Assembly (NCBI GenBank): GCA_964632995.1
Contig: CAZWDL010000139.1
Coordinates: forward strand, 1 to 17,296
DNA: 17,296 bases
Source of the DNA: CAZWDL01 sp964632995
GTDB taxonomy: Bacteria > Bacteroidota > Bacteroidia > Chitinophagales > Saprospiraceae
Direction: 5' to 3'
Shown here: piece after piece, positions 6,854-13,645 of the stretch
How the letters are laid out: each line of letters starts with the position of its first letter
Position numbering within the stretch: position 1 is the stretch's first letter
The notes under the pieces: model-generated
Told to the model about the DNA's origin: nothing
Seen by the model: only the letters and a program-made list of their open reading frames with translations
Databases searched by the model: none
Translations under genes and position numbers: made by a program

Positions 6854-8671
6854 TTACCTCACTTTGACAAAGCGACGCATCCAGACATTATCTTGCTCCC
6901 GGACCATCAACAGATAAGTTCCCACCGGAAGGTTGGAAACATCCAGGTTGGGGTCCGGCGATTGTATTGTTCTCAGCATGCTTCCCAGCTGATTGAAAAT
7001 GACCAGCTCGGTATCCCCGGAATTGACGCCTTCAATTTGCCAGTTCAGACGCGCTCTGACCGGATTGGGTGCGATCTGCAGTTCACGGCGATCGCGGACG
7101 ACCGTTCCGGTGGAGGTCGTGCCGGCGCCGATGTTAAAGGTCAGATCGAGATCGGTGCCGCCGTCGTCGACGGTAGAGGCGCCCGACTTGATGTCCGGCT
7201 GGTGCTTCAGAATAATCCGGAAAGTACCGTCGGCCATCAGGTCGCTCGTCGTCCAGGTAGTCGATAATCCAACGGGGAGGTTGTTCTCGTCGAAGTCATT
7301 GTAGTTGACCGGATCGTCGCGGTTGTCGACGTTGCCGTCACCCATAGGATCGGAGAAAATACCGTCGGTCCAGGCGAAGAAGAACATGTGCTCGTCGTCC
7401 TCCTCCATGATCTCCTCGGTGATGCTTTCGCCCTCGATTTCGTTGCGCAGGTCGACGCTGAGGGTGTACTCGGTGCTTTCGCCGAGGTTGATGTCATCGA
7501 GGATTTCGAGGTCGAGGGGGCCTTCGCCGTCGGGGTCCTGGGCGCGGGCGACGATGGGGTCGCCGCCGTTGACGGGGGTGAAGGTGAGGGTGACGTCGGT
7601 GATGATCTCCTCTTCGTTTTCGCAGGGCGGCGCTTCGGGATCATTGGCGACGTTGACGGTGAAGGTCAGGTCGAGGTCGGTGCCGCCGTCGTCGACGGTA
7701 GAGGTTTCGGATTTGACGCCGGGCTGGTGTTTGAGGATGATGCGGAAGCTGCCGGAGGCGTTCTCCTCCACGCACTCGGTTTCCCAGTCGGTGGACAGTC
7801 CGAGGGGGAGGTTGTTCTCGTCGAAGTCGTTGTAGTTGACCGGGTCGTCGCGATTGTCGACGTTGCCGTCGCCGGCGGGGCTGGTGAAGACTTCGTCGGT
7901 CCAGGCGAAGAAGAACATGTGCTCGTCGTCCTCCTCCATGATCTCCTCNNNNNNNNNNNNNNNNNNNNNNNNNNNNNNNNNNNNNNNNNNNNNNNNNNNN
8001 NNNNNNNNNNNNNNNNNNNNNNNNNNNNNNNNNNNNNNNNNNNNNNNNTCGCAGGGCGGCGCTTCGGGATCATTGGCGACGTTGACGGTGAAGGTCAGGT
8101 CGAAATCCGTTTCGCCGTCGGTGACGGTGGAGGTTTCGGTTTTGGCGCCGGGCTGGTGTTTCAGGATGACTCTGAAATTACCGGTCGCGGTTTCTTCCCC
8201 GCAGTCGGTTTCCCAGGCGGTCGACAAGCCGACGGGCAGGTTGTTGGCATCCTGGTCGTTGTAATTGACCGGATCGTCGCGGTTGTCGACGTTGCCGTCG
8301 CCGGCGGGACTGAGGAAGAGCTCATCGGTCCAGGAGAAGAAGAACAGGTAATCTTCGTCGTTATCGCTGACTTCCTGGGCGAGGTCATCGCCGTTTGCAT
8401 TTTCAATTTCGAATGACAGGGTGTATTCGGTGCTTTCGGTCAGATTGACCTGGTCGACCACCGTGAGGCCGGAGCCGCTGTCTTCCGCCAGGGCCGTCAC
8501 CGGATCGCCGCCGGCGGTGGGGGTGAAGACCAGTACAACGCTGGTTATACCGTCGAGAACCTCAGGGGAAGCGCCTTCAACCGGCAGCAGCATTTTTCCA
8601 CTGTGACTCATTAGGAGTAGAGAAAAAACTGCCAGGAACAATCTTTGAATTGGCTTATAAAAGTTTTTCAT
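6854..8671 (-). CDS. Multi-repeat acidic surface protein with type IX secretion signal (interrupted by an assembly gap)
   Basis: The start is ATG at 8671 (MKNFYKPIQRLFLAVFSLLL, a signal peptide); the frame is open upstream to a TTG, but that would overlap the promoter. At least three repeats of about 177 residues follow, with the pattern VTLTFTPxxGGDP...ESTEYTLS...EEDDEHMFFFAWTD...GDGNVDNRDDPVNYND...FRIILKHQP...TSTVDDG.TDLDLTF. The acidic His motif EEIMEEDDEHMFFF is in the last two units; the first has NDEDYLFFFSW without His. The D/N-rich GDGNVDNRDDPVNYNDxDxNN stretch resembles a calcium- or metal-binding loop. The last ~80 residues (IAPNPVRARLNWQIEG... NLPVGTYLLMVREQ) are a type IX secretion type A sorting domain, so the protein should be exported to the cell surface. 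I recall related single-domain proteins next to metal-type TonB receptors in Bacteroidota. Surface metal capture is inference. The recorded length, with 100 N, is 605 residues; the true length is probably longer. Confidence 0.85.
   Translation of the reverse strand: MKNFYKPIQRLFLAVFSLLLMSHSGKMLLPVEGASPEVLDGITSVVLVFTPTAGGDPVTALAEDSGSGLTVVDQVNLTESTEYTLSFEIENANGDDLAQEVSDNDEDYLFFFSWTDELFLSPAGDGNVDNRDDPVNYNDQDANNLPVGLSTAWETDCGEETATGNFRVILKHQPGAKTETSTVTDGETDFDLTFTVNVANDPEAPPCXXXXXXXXXXXXXXXXXXXXXXXXXXXXXXXXXXEEIMEEDDEHMFFFAWTDEVFTSPAGDGNVDNRDDPVNYNDFDENNLPLGLSTDWETECVEENASGSFRIILKHQPGVKSETSTVDDGGTDLDLTFTVNVANDPEAPPCENEEEIITDVTLTFTPVNGGDPIVARAQDPDGEGPLDLEILDDINLGESTEYTLSVDLRNEIEGESITEEIMEEDDEHMFFFAWTDGIFSDPMGDGNVDNRDDPVNYNDFDENNLPVGLSTTWTTSDLMADGTFRIILKHQPDIKSGASTVDDGGTDLDLTFNIGAGTTSTGTVVRDRRELQIAPNPVRARLNWQIEGVNSGDTELVIFNQLGSMLRTIQSPDPNLDVSNLPVGTYLLMVREQDNVWMRRFVKVR
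7130..8552 (-). repeat. Tandem in-frame repeats, period 531 bp
   Basis: The two complete neighbouring copies are 531 bp (177 codons) apart: the codons for EEI are at 7409-7417 and 7940-7948. Parts are nearly identical at the DNA level (about 7295-7420 against 7826-7951). A 55-nt block at 7620-7674 recurs exactly at 8049-8103 but only 429 nt away, because the 100-N gap lies between. The outermost copy (toward 8552) is more diverged. High DNA identity between the inner copies points to recent duplication or gene conversion. Confidence 0.9.
7949..8048. other. Assembly gap of 100 N
   Basis: There are exactly 100 N, a conventional placeholder length, inside the repeat gene. Comparing repeat registers (531-bp period against 429 nt observed) predicts 202 nt of real sequence here, or 202 plus a multiple of 531 if further units were collapsed. 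Either value keeps the reading frame. Confidence 0.97.
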
Positions 8672-8700
8672 GCAGTAAAAATTTTGGTCAGATAAATTTA

Positions 8701-8715
8701 TGACACAATGTTGCA
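8701..8715. promoter_or_regulatory. Second operator candidate, upstream of the repeat protein
   Basis: On the minus strand the site reads TGCAACATTGTGTCA and matches the perfect palindrome at 6774-6788 at 12 of 15 positions, with one intact half (TGCAACAT). It overlaps the end of the -7 box (8714-8721) and the expected transcription start of the 8671 gene, an ideal place for a repressor. A lone half-site (GCAACAT, minus strand, 11189-11195) also lies 16 nt before the ZnuD-like receptor start, but that match is short. Confidence 0.45.
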
Positions 8716-8745
8716 AAGATATAAATGCAATGCTGTTTCAAAAAA
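8714..8745 (-). promoter_or_regulatory. Bacteroidota-type promoter for the repeat protein
   Basis: On the minus strand, TTTTTTG (8745-8739) is followed after 17 nt by TATCTTTG (8721-8714), a full match to the Bacteroidota -7 consensus TAnnTTTG. The start codon at 8671 is about 43 nt further on. The gene therefore probably has its own promoter in addition to any readthrough from the receptor gene, whose stop is at 8756. Confidence 0.6.
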
Positions 8746-8755
8746 CTATGGTGAA

Positions 8756-11173
8756 TCAAAGCCGGTAAGTAAGCGACAAAACGAAGTTTCGTCCCAGGTC
8801 GTCGGCGAAGTACCGAAGCCGGTCGGTATAATTCCGGTAGCTTTGATTAGATACGTTGCGGACCTGGACCTGCCAGCTCAGTCGCCGGTAGGATGCCCTC
8901 CAGGATAGGTCCAGGAGAAAATAACCGGGTGGCGGCGGCAGGATATCGAAATCGGAGGCGTCGTCCCGGAAGCGGTCGATTCCTTCCTGTCCGGCGTAGA
9001 GAAATTCTTCGACGCTGATGATTCTGGGGTGCTGAAACTGTTCGAAGGTGTAGCTGGCCGATAATCCGAAAGCGTTCTGTTCCAGTCCGGCGAATTCCGG
9101 CCGGAAAGCCAGGTCATAACTCAGGCGCGGCGGCGGCTGGCCGGCGAAGAAGTCCCGCGGATTGAGTTGTTGCGACCACAGGTAGCTGCCCTTCAGGGTG
9201 GAAATAAATTTGGGGGAGTGCCGCCATTCGGCGCTGGCGTCGATTCCCCAGAACAGGGCGTCCGCCTGATCGTAGATAAAGTAAACGAAATAGCCGCGCG
9301 GGGTGCGGGTCAGGCCGCCTGGTTTGGCGTAGATGTAATTTTTGATGTAGTTCACGTAGCCGGTGAATTCCGCCTGGAAGTCGGGCCGGTTAATCGAATA
9401 GGTGTTGATCCACTTGTAGCCGACCTCAGAAGGGACCGGCCGGTCGTTTTGATCGAGGATACCTTCGCTGGTAGAGATAAAATCAAATTTCGGGTCGATG
9501 GTGTAGCGCCACAGGCCGTATTCGAGGAAGAAGGCGTGCTGTCCGAAGCGGTAGAGTTCCGCCACATTCGGCGGTCGCCAGGCGGTGCCGAAATTGGTGC
9601 GGAAGCTGGTATATTCTCCGAGTGGCCGGATCATGCCGACGGTGGCCGTGAGATTCCGGTACTGAATGGTATTGCGATAGATGGTATTGTCGGGCTCCCG
9701 TCCGGTGATATCGGCTTCCATGTTATCGAAGCGGGCGCCGATTTCGAAGGTGTTGTCGCCGATGTCGAAGGATTCGATCAGATAGATTCCATACTGTTTA
9801 CTATCGAAATTAGGGATAAAGGGGACCGTATTGGTGCCTGGTTGGTTGTCATTGGCCTGTTTTTGCCATTGGAAGCCCAGTTTTCCGGAGAAGGGGCCGA
9901 TACCGGGATGTCGCCAGTCGGCGTTCACGCTTTGGGTGACCAGTTCCAGGTCGATATTGGGGGCGTCGGTGCGCCGTACGCCGAATTCCTGGCGGTGGTT
10001 AAACTGGTAGCCGTACTGAACCGTCAGGGCTTGCCGGTCGCCGGTCAGGCGGAGGGTGCCCTTGACGAGGTCGTGGCTTACCCGTTGTTTCGGCGGATCG
10101 AGATCGTAGCTGAACGGTTGGGTGTAAAAAGGCGTATCGCGCTCGATGGCCCGCTGCAGATCGTCCAGGTTGCCGAATACCGATCCGCTGAGGATGCCTA
10201 ATTCCTGGTCAAAATGACTGTAGTATCCTTCCAGGTCGAGCCAGGGCAATGGGTGCAGGCGAAAGCCGCCGTAGTAGCTGCGTTCCTCTTTTCCGGTGTT
10301 GGTGAGTTGGTAGTCCGGCGCATGCAGGTCGCCTTGTTTGACGTAGGCGCCGCCGCCCAGCAGGCTGAAGCGTTTGAACCCTTTGCGCAGTTCGACGGCG
10401 GCTTCGCCCGAGCGGCCGTTGGATTTACCGGTTAGGTTGACCTTTCCCTGCAGCGGCGTGGACAGTTCCATGCGGGGCGGCCGGATGAGGATGACGCCGC
10501 CGAGCGCATCGGGACCGTAGCGGACGGTGGCGGCGCCCTTGATGACTTCCAGTTCGTCGATCAGGGAGGGATCGATCTCGGGCGCGTGTTCGCTTCCCCA
10601 GTTCTGAAATTCGTGTCGCAGCCCGTTGTTGATCGTCAGGATGCGGTTGCTGTGCAGGCCGTGGATGACGGGCTTGACGATGTTCTGCCCGGTGCTGAGC
10701 GTAGAAACACCTGCGATCTGCCCGGCGACATCGCCGAAGGATTCGCTGGCGACCGACTCCAGTTCCTCTTTTGATAGCCGCACGCTGGATACCGTGTTCA
10801 GTTCCGTCGGCGCCGCCTCGGCTTCCACGACTACGCCTTCCAGCGTGAGTCCTTCCGGCGCCAGGAAAATCTCCACGAAGGGATGGTGAAAGTCGTGGTG
10901 GTGCCGGACGGTTTTGTAGCCGAGGTAAGAGACGACCAGGTCATATTCCTTTTCGCATAATTCGGTAATCTCAAAATATCCTTCCTCATTGGTGACGGCG
11001 CCGTCGTCAGTTCCTTCCACCAGCACGCTGGCGTAAGCCAGCGGCTGTTCTGTTTGGGCGTCATACACTTTTCCCGTAACGGTCCGATCGCAAGTTCCAG
11101 GCTGTTGAGCCGGCGCCGGGACAGCCGCAAACAGAAATGCAAGTACAATTATTCTTATTATCCAATGACTCAT
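8756..11173 (-). CDS. TonB-dependent receptor, ZnuD-like (probable metal receptor)
   Basis: This is an 805-residue complete receptor. It has a signal peptide (about 1-22, ending PAPA), then a carboxypeptidase-like domain (GKVYDAQTEQPLAYASVLVE ... DLVVSYLGYKTV). Unusually, that domain carries a histidine cluster, HHHDFHH, at 91-97. The plug (about 120-235) has KPVIHGLHSNRILTINNGLR, EFQNWGSEHAPEIDPSLID and GAATVRYGPDALGGVI. This N-R-I/NNG/SEHAPEIDP signature is what I know from the ZnuD group of zinc receptors. The rest is a 22-strand-type barrel ending in NFVLSLTYRL. It would take up a metal or metal complex across the outer membrane with TonB energy. It is preceded by a His/Cys-rich small protein and followed by the acidic repeat protein. 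Receptor class is firm; zinc as ligand is inference, and copper or another metal remains possible. Confidence 0.93.
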   Translation of the reverse strand: MSHWIIRIIVLAFLFAAVPAPAQQPGTCDRTVTGKVYDAQTEQPLAYASVLVEGTDDGAVTNEEGYFEITELCEKEYDLVVSYLGYKTVRHHHDFHHPFVEIFLAPEGLTLEGVVVEAEAAPTELNTVSSVRLSKEELESVASESFGDVAGQIAGVSTLSTGQNIVKPVIHGLHSNRILTINNGLRHEFQNWGSEHAPEIDPSLIDELEVIKGAATVRYGPDALGGVILIRPPRMELSTPLQGKVNLTGKSNGRSGEAAVELRKGFKRFSLLGGGAYVKQGDLHAPDYQLTNTGKEERSYYGGFRLHPLPWLDLEGYYSHFDQELGILSGSVFGNLDDLQRAIERDTPFYTQPFSYDLDPPKQRVSHDLVKGTLRLTGDRQALTVQYGYQFNHRQEFGVRRTDAPNIDLELVTQSVNADWRHPGIGPFSGKLGFQWQKQANDNQPGTNTVPFIPNFDSKQYGIYLIESFDIGDNTFEIGARFDNMEADITGREPDNTIYRNTIQYRNLTATVGMIRPLGEYTSFRTNFGTAWRPPNVAELYRFGQHAFFLEYGLWRYTIDPKFDFISTSEGILDQNDRPVPSEVGYKWINTYSINRPDFQAEFTGYVNYIKNYIYAKPGGLTRTPRGYFVYFIYDQADALFWGIDASAEWRHSPKFISTLKGSYLWSQQLNPRDFFAGQPPPRLSYDLAFRPEFAGLEQNAFGLSASYTFEQFQHPRIISVEEFLYAGQEGIDRFRDDASDFDILPPPPGYFLLDLSWRASYRRLSWQVQVRNVSNQSYRNYTDRLRYFADDLGRNFVLSLTYRL

Positions 11174-11595
11174 GTAGTACGATCCTTAATGTTGCTCGTC
11201 TAAATTTGAACCGGTGTAATCCAGTATCTTCGTACTTTTAGATTCCGTCAAGACTCGGCTGTGCGTGAAGTGAGCGCCGCCTTGCGCTGCGTTTGCTGTG
11301 GGTCCTGCTTCTTTTTTTGAAAAGATGCTTGTCAGGTAGCGTTTCCGGTGACCTGACGATACCAACTGAGCGGGCCGGCAATAATTCAAAAAGACATGCT
11401 GTTTTTGGTAACCAAAAGTAAGGGGGCGCCTTTTTCTTTACCGCTATCCGTCCGCTTGCTGTCCATTCTTATAATGGCAGGCCGGTATCATCCAGCTGCC
11501 GTAACGGCGAAGGGATAAGCATCTTTTCAAATCATGCACAACTCATGAAATATTCCATCCATGAGTTTTTCTCCGATCCCTGAAATGGAAATGGA
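11174..11595. other. Intergenic stretch between the receptor and the small His/Cys protein
   Basis: I see no convincing gene in these 422 nt. Small structures are present: a palindrome with arms TTTTGGT/ACCAAAA (11403-11417), a weak stem GTCAGGT/ACCTGAC with a 13-nt loop (11331-11357), and a GCAACAT half-site (minus strand, 11189-11195) near the receptor start. Short open frames here show no recognisable protein character. The length leaves open whether the receptor is co-transcribed with the upstream gene. Confidence 0.5.
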
Positions 11596-11985
11596 TTAGA
11601 GAGAAGGAAAGAGCAGAGAAGGGGGCCCACGTTGCTGCGCCGACGGGGTGTAGGCGGCAGGAGGCGTTGCTATCGCCGTAACCGTTCGTTGGTGATAAGG
11701 TAGGAAGGCGGGTATCGCTTCGGCAGGCTGGCTGATGTCGAGATACTCGCTGAAACTGAAGTGACAGAGCACACAGGTACGATGCTGGTTTTCCTGGTCG
11801 TGCAGGTGCTCGCCGTCTCCGGGCGCGTTGCATATTCTTTCCCCCTCGTGATGTTCGAGCATCACGTGGATATCCCGTAGGGTCATCGGTGTCAGAAACA
11901 CCGAGAGCAGGAACAGGACGGTAAAAATGCAATATGCAGTTTTATTCAGCAATAATTCAAAATTGTCTGATTGTAAAGATAACAC
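11596..11985 (-). CDS. Small His/Cys-rich membrane or secreted protein upstream of the ZnuD-like receptor
   Basis: This open frame of up to 129 residues has a hydrophobic N-terminal segment (AYCIFTVLFLLSVFL). It is followed by a segment full of potential metal ligands: HVMLEHHEGERICN, GEHLHDQENQHRTCVLCHFS, including a CxxCHF motif. There is no ATG near the start. A GTG at 11985 gives the longest form, and a TTG at 11952 gives a cleaner signal (LNKTAYCIFTVLFLL). A -7-like TATCTTTA at 11974-11981 would favour the inner start. I recall small proteins with CxxCxFxFS-type motifs just before metal-type TonB receptors in Bacteroidota, sometimes grouped near DUF2946; I am not certain of the family. 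It could present a metal to, or sense it for, the receptor system. Confidence 0.68.
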   Translation of the reverse strand: MLSLQSDNFELLLNKTAYCIFTVLFLLSVFLTPMTLRDIHVMLEHHEGERICNAPGDGEHLHDQENQHRTCVLCHFSFSEYLDISQPAEAIPAFLPYHQRTVTAIATPPAAYTPSAQQRGPPSLLFPSL

Positions 11986-12000
11986 ATTTTGATCAAATTG
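11985..12000. promoter_or_regulatory. Near-palindrome between divergent genes
   Basis: CATTTTGATCAAATTG has 8-nt arms matching at 7 of 8, with a perfect core TTTGATCAAA. A second perfect 10-nt palindrome, AACAATTGTT, lies at 12051-12060. Both fall between the His/Cys-rich gene (minus) and the His-heptad lipoprotein gene (plus), so they could be regulator sites serving both. They do not match the TGCAAC-type operators. Confidence 0.3.
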
Positions 12001-12028
12001 GTTCTCGTTTATGATTTTCCTAACTTTT
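11998..12028 (+). promoter_or_regulatory. Promoter candidate for the His-heptad lipoprotein
   Basis: TTG (11998-12000), a 20-nt spacer and TAACTTTT (12021-12028), one mismatch from TAnnTTTG, lie about 60 nt before the ATG at 12091. The AACAATTGTT palindrome sits downstream in the predicted leader. Confidence 0.4.
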
Positions 12029-12090
12029 ATTTCCGACGAGGAAACTTTTGAACAATTGTTTTCTTTTCCCTATGAGAAAATAAAAAGTTT

Positions 12091-12579
12091 ATGAAACAGC
12101 TAGTACTATTTTGTTCAGTCTTTTGTCTGATATGGTTCACGGGGTGTGCTCCGGTAGGAACGGAAACGGCTCAGGAGTACGAGCAGTTGGTTAGCCGGCA
12201 CGATAGCCTCGAGATGGTGCATCAGGAGCTTATTGCAGAACACCGCCAACTCATTCAGGATCACGAAAGCGTGATGCAGCAAATCCAGCAGATGGAAAAC
12301 CCCGATACTTCCTGGCGAAATACGCTGGAAGAACACCAGCTCGCCCTGGATAAGCACAATGCCGTCTTCGATCAGCACCAGGCCATCCGCGCCGAGCACG
12401 ACGAATTCGGTGAAGAGGTCAGCGCGGGCATGGAAGAAGCGGATATCCAGGCTCAAATTGAAAAAATGAAAGAGGATCATCAAAAGATGGTGTCCGACCA
12501 CGAAATGATCCGGCAGGCCCATCAGGAGATGCGTGAGGAACACGAAAGAATACGGGAAGAGATTATGGGGGAGAGCTAG
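12091..12579 (+). CDS. Coiled-coil lipoprotein with histidines at strict seven-residue spacing
   Basis: This 162-residue protein has a lipoprotein signal peptide (lipobox FTGC, Cys19). The rest is predicted helical and coiled-coil-like, rich in Glu, Gln and His. All twelve histidines fall in three blocks, each exactly seven residues apart: 37-44-51-58, 82-89-96-103 and 130-137-144-151. The recurring unit is H-x2-[LMI]-x3 (for example HQELIAE, HNAVFDQ, HQKMVSD). Heptad spacing puts each block on one face of a helix, giving a stripe of imidazoles that could bind zinc or a similar metal along a coiled coil. It is divergent from the His/Cys protein and ZnuD-like receptor. I do not know a characterised family; I recall similar HxxxxxxH lipoproteins in other Bacteroidota. 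Periplasmic or surface metal buffering or delivery is inference. It is followed by a MITE-like element. Confidence 0.88.
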   Translation: MKQLVLFCSVFCLIWFTGCAPVGTETAQEYEQLVSRHDSLEMVHQELIAEHRQLIQDHESVMQQIQQMENPDTSWRNTLEEHQLALDKHNAVFDQHQAIRAEHDEFGEEVSAGMEEADIQAQIEKMKEDHQKMVSDHEMIRQAHQEMREEHERIREEIMGES

Positions 12580-12608
12580 TGGCTTCGGCGCACTAGTGCC
12601 TCCAAGTT

Positions 12609-12745
12609 GTAGGTATTTAGCGTAAAACTGTAGTCTTAGGTTAGAAGTTTAGTCGCTACTCCTCCGGAGTGGCTGGTTTAGAAGTTTAGCAGATCTGAAA
12701 CCGGGAATTTCGTTTTCAGGGTACGGTTTTACACTAAATATGTAC
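12609..12745. mobile_element. MITE-like palindromic element, 137 bp
   Basis: The ends are 24-nt imperfect inverted repeats: 12609-12632 (GTAGGTATTTAGCGTAAAAC...) against the complement of 12722-12745, with 20 of 24 matching. Inside are two direct copies of TTAGAAGTTTAG (12641-12652 and 12678-12689), a small ACTCC/GGAGT stem (12658-12670) and a stem CTGAAACCG/CGTTTTCAG (12695-12719, 8 of 9 pairs). No open frame and no clear target-site duplication are visible. It lies between converging genes, so it could also serve as a two-way transcription stop; the lack of a U-run makes a mobile or repetitive element more likely. Confidence 0.5.
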
Positions 12746-12762
12746 CCACGTCGCTCCGTCAA

Positions 12763-13623
12763 TTAAACCGACAGGTCATTCAGGGCTTTCATTTCCTGTT
12801 CAGACAACTCAATCTCTGCCGCCTCTGTATTTTCCTGCAGATGCTCCGGAGAGCCCGTGCCGGGAATGGGAATCATAGTAGCGGAGCGATGGAGCAGCCA
12901 GGCGAGCGCAATTTGATAAACAGTGGCGTTGTGCTTCCCGGCGATTTCCCGGAGCGTTTTATTTTGCAGACTGCCGGCGGCCAGTGGGTACCAGGGCAGG
13001 AAAGCGATATTCCGCCCTGCGCACCATTCGAGGACGTCGTCCCATTTGCGCTCGGCGATATTGTACTTATTCTGTACAGAGACGAATTCTGTCATTTCAC
13101 GGGCTTTCTCGCATTGCTCCACATTTACTTCTGAAAGTCCCAGCTGATTAATATATCCCTGTTCCTGTAATTCGATGAGTTTGCCAAGTGTTTCCTCCAT
13201 TGGCACATCCCGGTCGAAACGATGAAGTTGATAGAGGTCGATCCGGTCTGTTTTTAGTCGCTTGAGGCTGCCTTTAAGGGCTTTTTCCAGGTGTTCCGGG
13301 CTGGCGTCGACGTTCCACCGGTCGGGACCGGAGCGGGTGAGTCCTCCCTTTGTCCCGATGACCAGGCCTTCAGGGTAGGGGTGCAAGGCCTCTGCAATCA
13401 GTTCCTCTGAGACGTAGGGTCCGTAACTGTCTGCCGTATCGATAAAATTGACACCGAGATCCAGGGCTTTATGAAGTACTTTCTTGGCCTGGGCTTTATC
13501 CTTTGGAGGGCCCCAAATACCATCACCGGTGATTCGCATGGCGCCGAAGCCCATCCGGTTCACCTCCATATCACCGAGCGTAAAGACGCCTGAGGCGGCG
13601 GCCGGTTTTTCTGTCGCAGACAT
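12763..13623 (-). CDS. Aldo/keto reductase (YdbC/PdxI-like)
   Basis: This is a 286-residue NADPH-type oxidoreductase of the aldo/keto reductase superfamily. The start chosen is ATG at 13623 (MSATEKPAAASGVFTLGDME); the frame is open further up but runs into glgB. The catalytic tetrad is visible: Asp62 and Tyr67 in FIDTADSYG, Lys92 in IGTKGG and His134 in YQLHRFD. The C-terminal cofactor segment is IPIPGTGSPEHLQENTEAAE. The overall pattern (RITGDGIWGPPKD near the N-terminus) resembles YdbC/PdxI, which reduces pyridoxal, though the true substrate cannot be read off. It starts 22 nt after the glgB stop, so the two were probably co-transcribed. No link to the metal cluster is apparent. Confidence 0.92.
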   Translation of the reverse strand: MSATEKPAAASGVFTLGDMEVNRMGFGAMRITGDGIWGPPKDKAQAKKVLHKALDLGVNFIDTADSYGPYVSEELIAEALHPYPEGLVIGTKGGLTRSGPDRWNVDASPEHLEKALKGSLKRLKTDRIDLYQLHRFDRDVPMEETLGKLIELQEQGYINQLGLSEVNVEQCEKAREMTEFVSVQNKYNIAERKWDDVLEWCAGRNIAFLPWYPLAAGSLQNKTLREIAGKHNATVYQIALAWLLHRSATMIPIPGTGSPEHLQENTEAAEIELSEQEMKALNDLSV

Positions 13624-13645
13624 AGATTGATTTTTAATTAAAGAC

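Noticed and set aside
7388..8416. Long plus-strand open frame (342 codons) opposite the repeat protein
   Set aside because: It is the antisense of the G/C-rich repeats, spans the N gap, and its composition (Val, Gly, Asp runs) mirrors the real frame; the minus-strand gene has a signal peptide and sorting domain.
7130..8552. CRISPR-like array because of regular repeats
   Set aside because: The 531-bp in-frame period and coding pattern show protein domain repeats, not short repeats with spacers.
9167..10201. Long plus-strand open frame (344 codons) inside the ZnuD-like receptor gene
   Set aside because: Fully contained antisense to a clear receptor; no recognisable protein features.
11186..11389. 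67-codon minus-strand open frame before the receptor
   Set aside because: No signal, motif or conserved character; likely chance.
12051..12060. AACAATTGTT as a third copy of the TGCAAC-type operator
   Set aside because: It lacks the TGCAAC half-site and has a different centre; similarity is limited to ACA/TGT.
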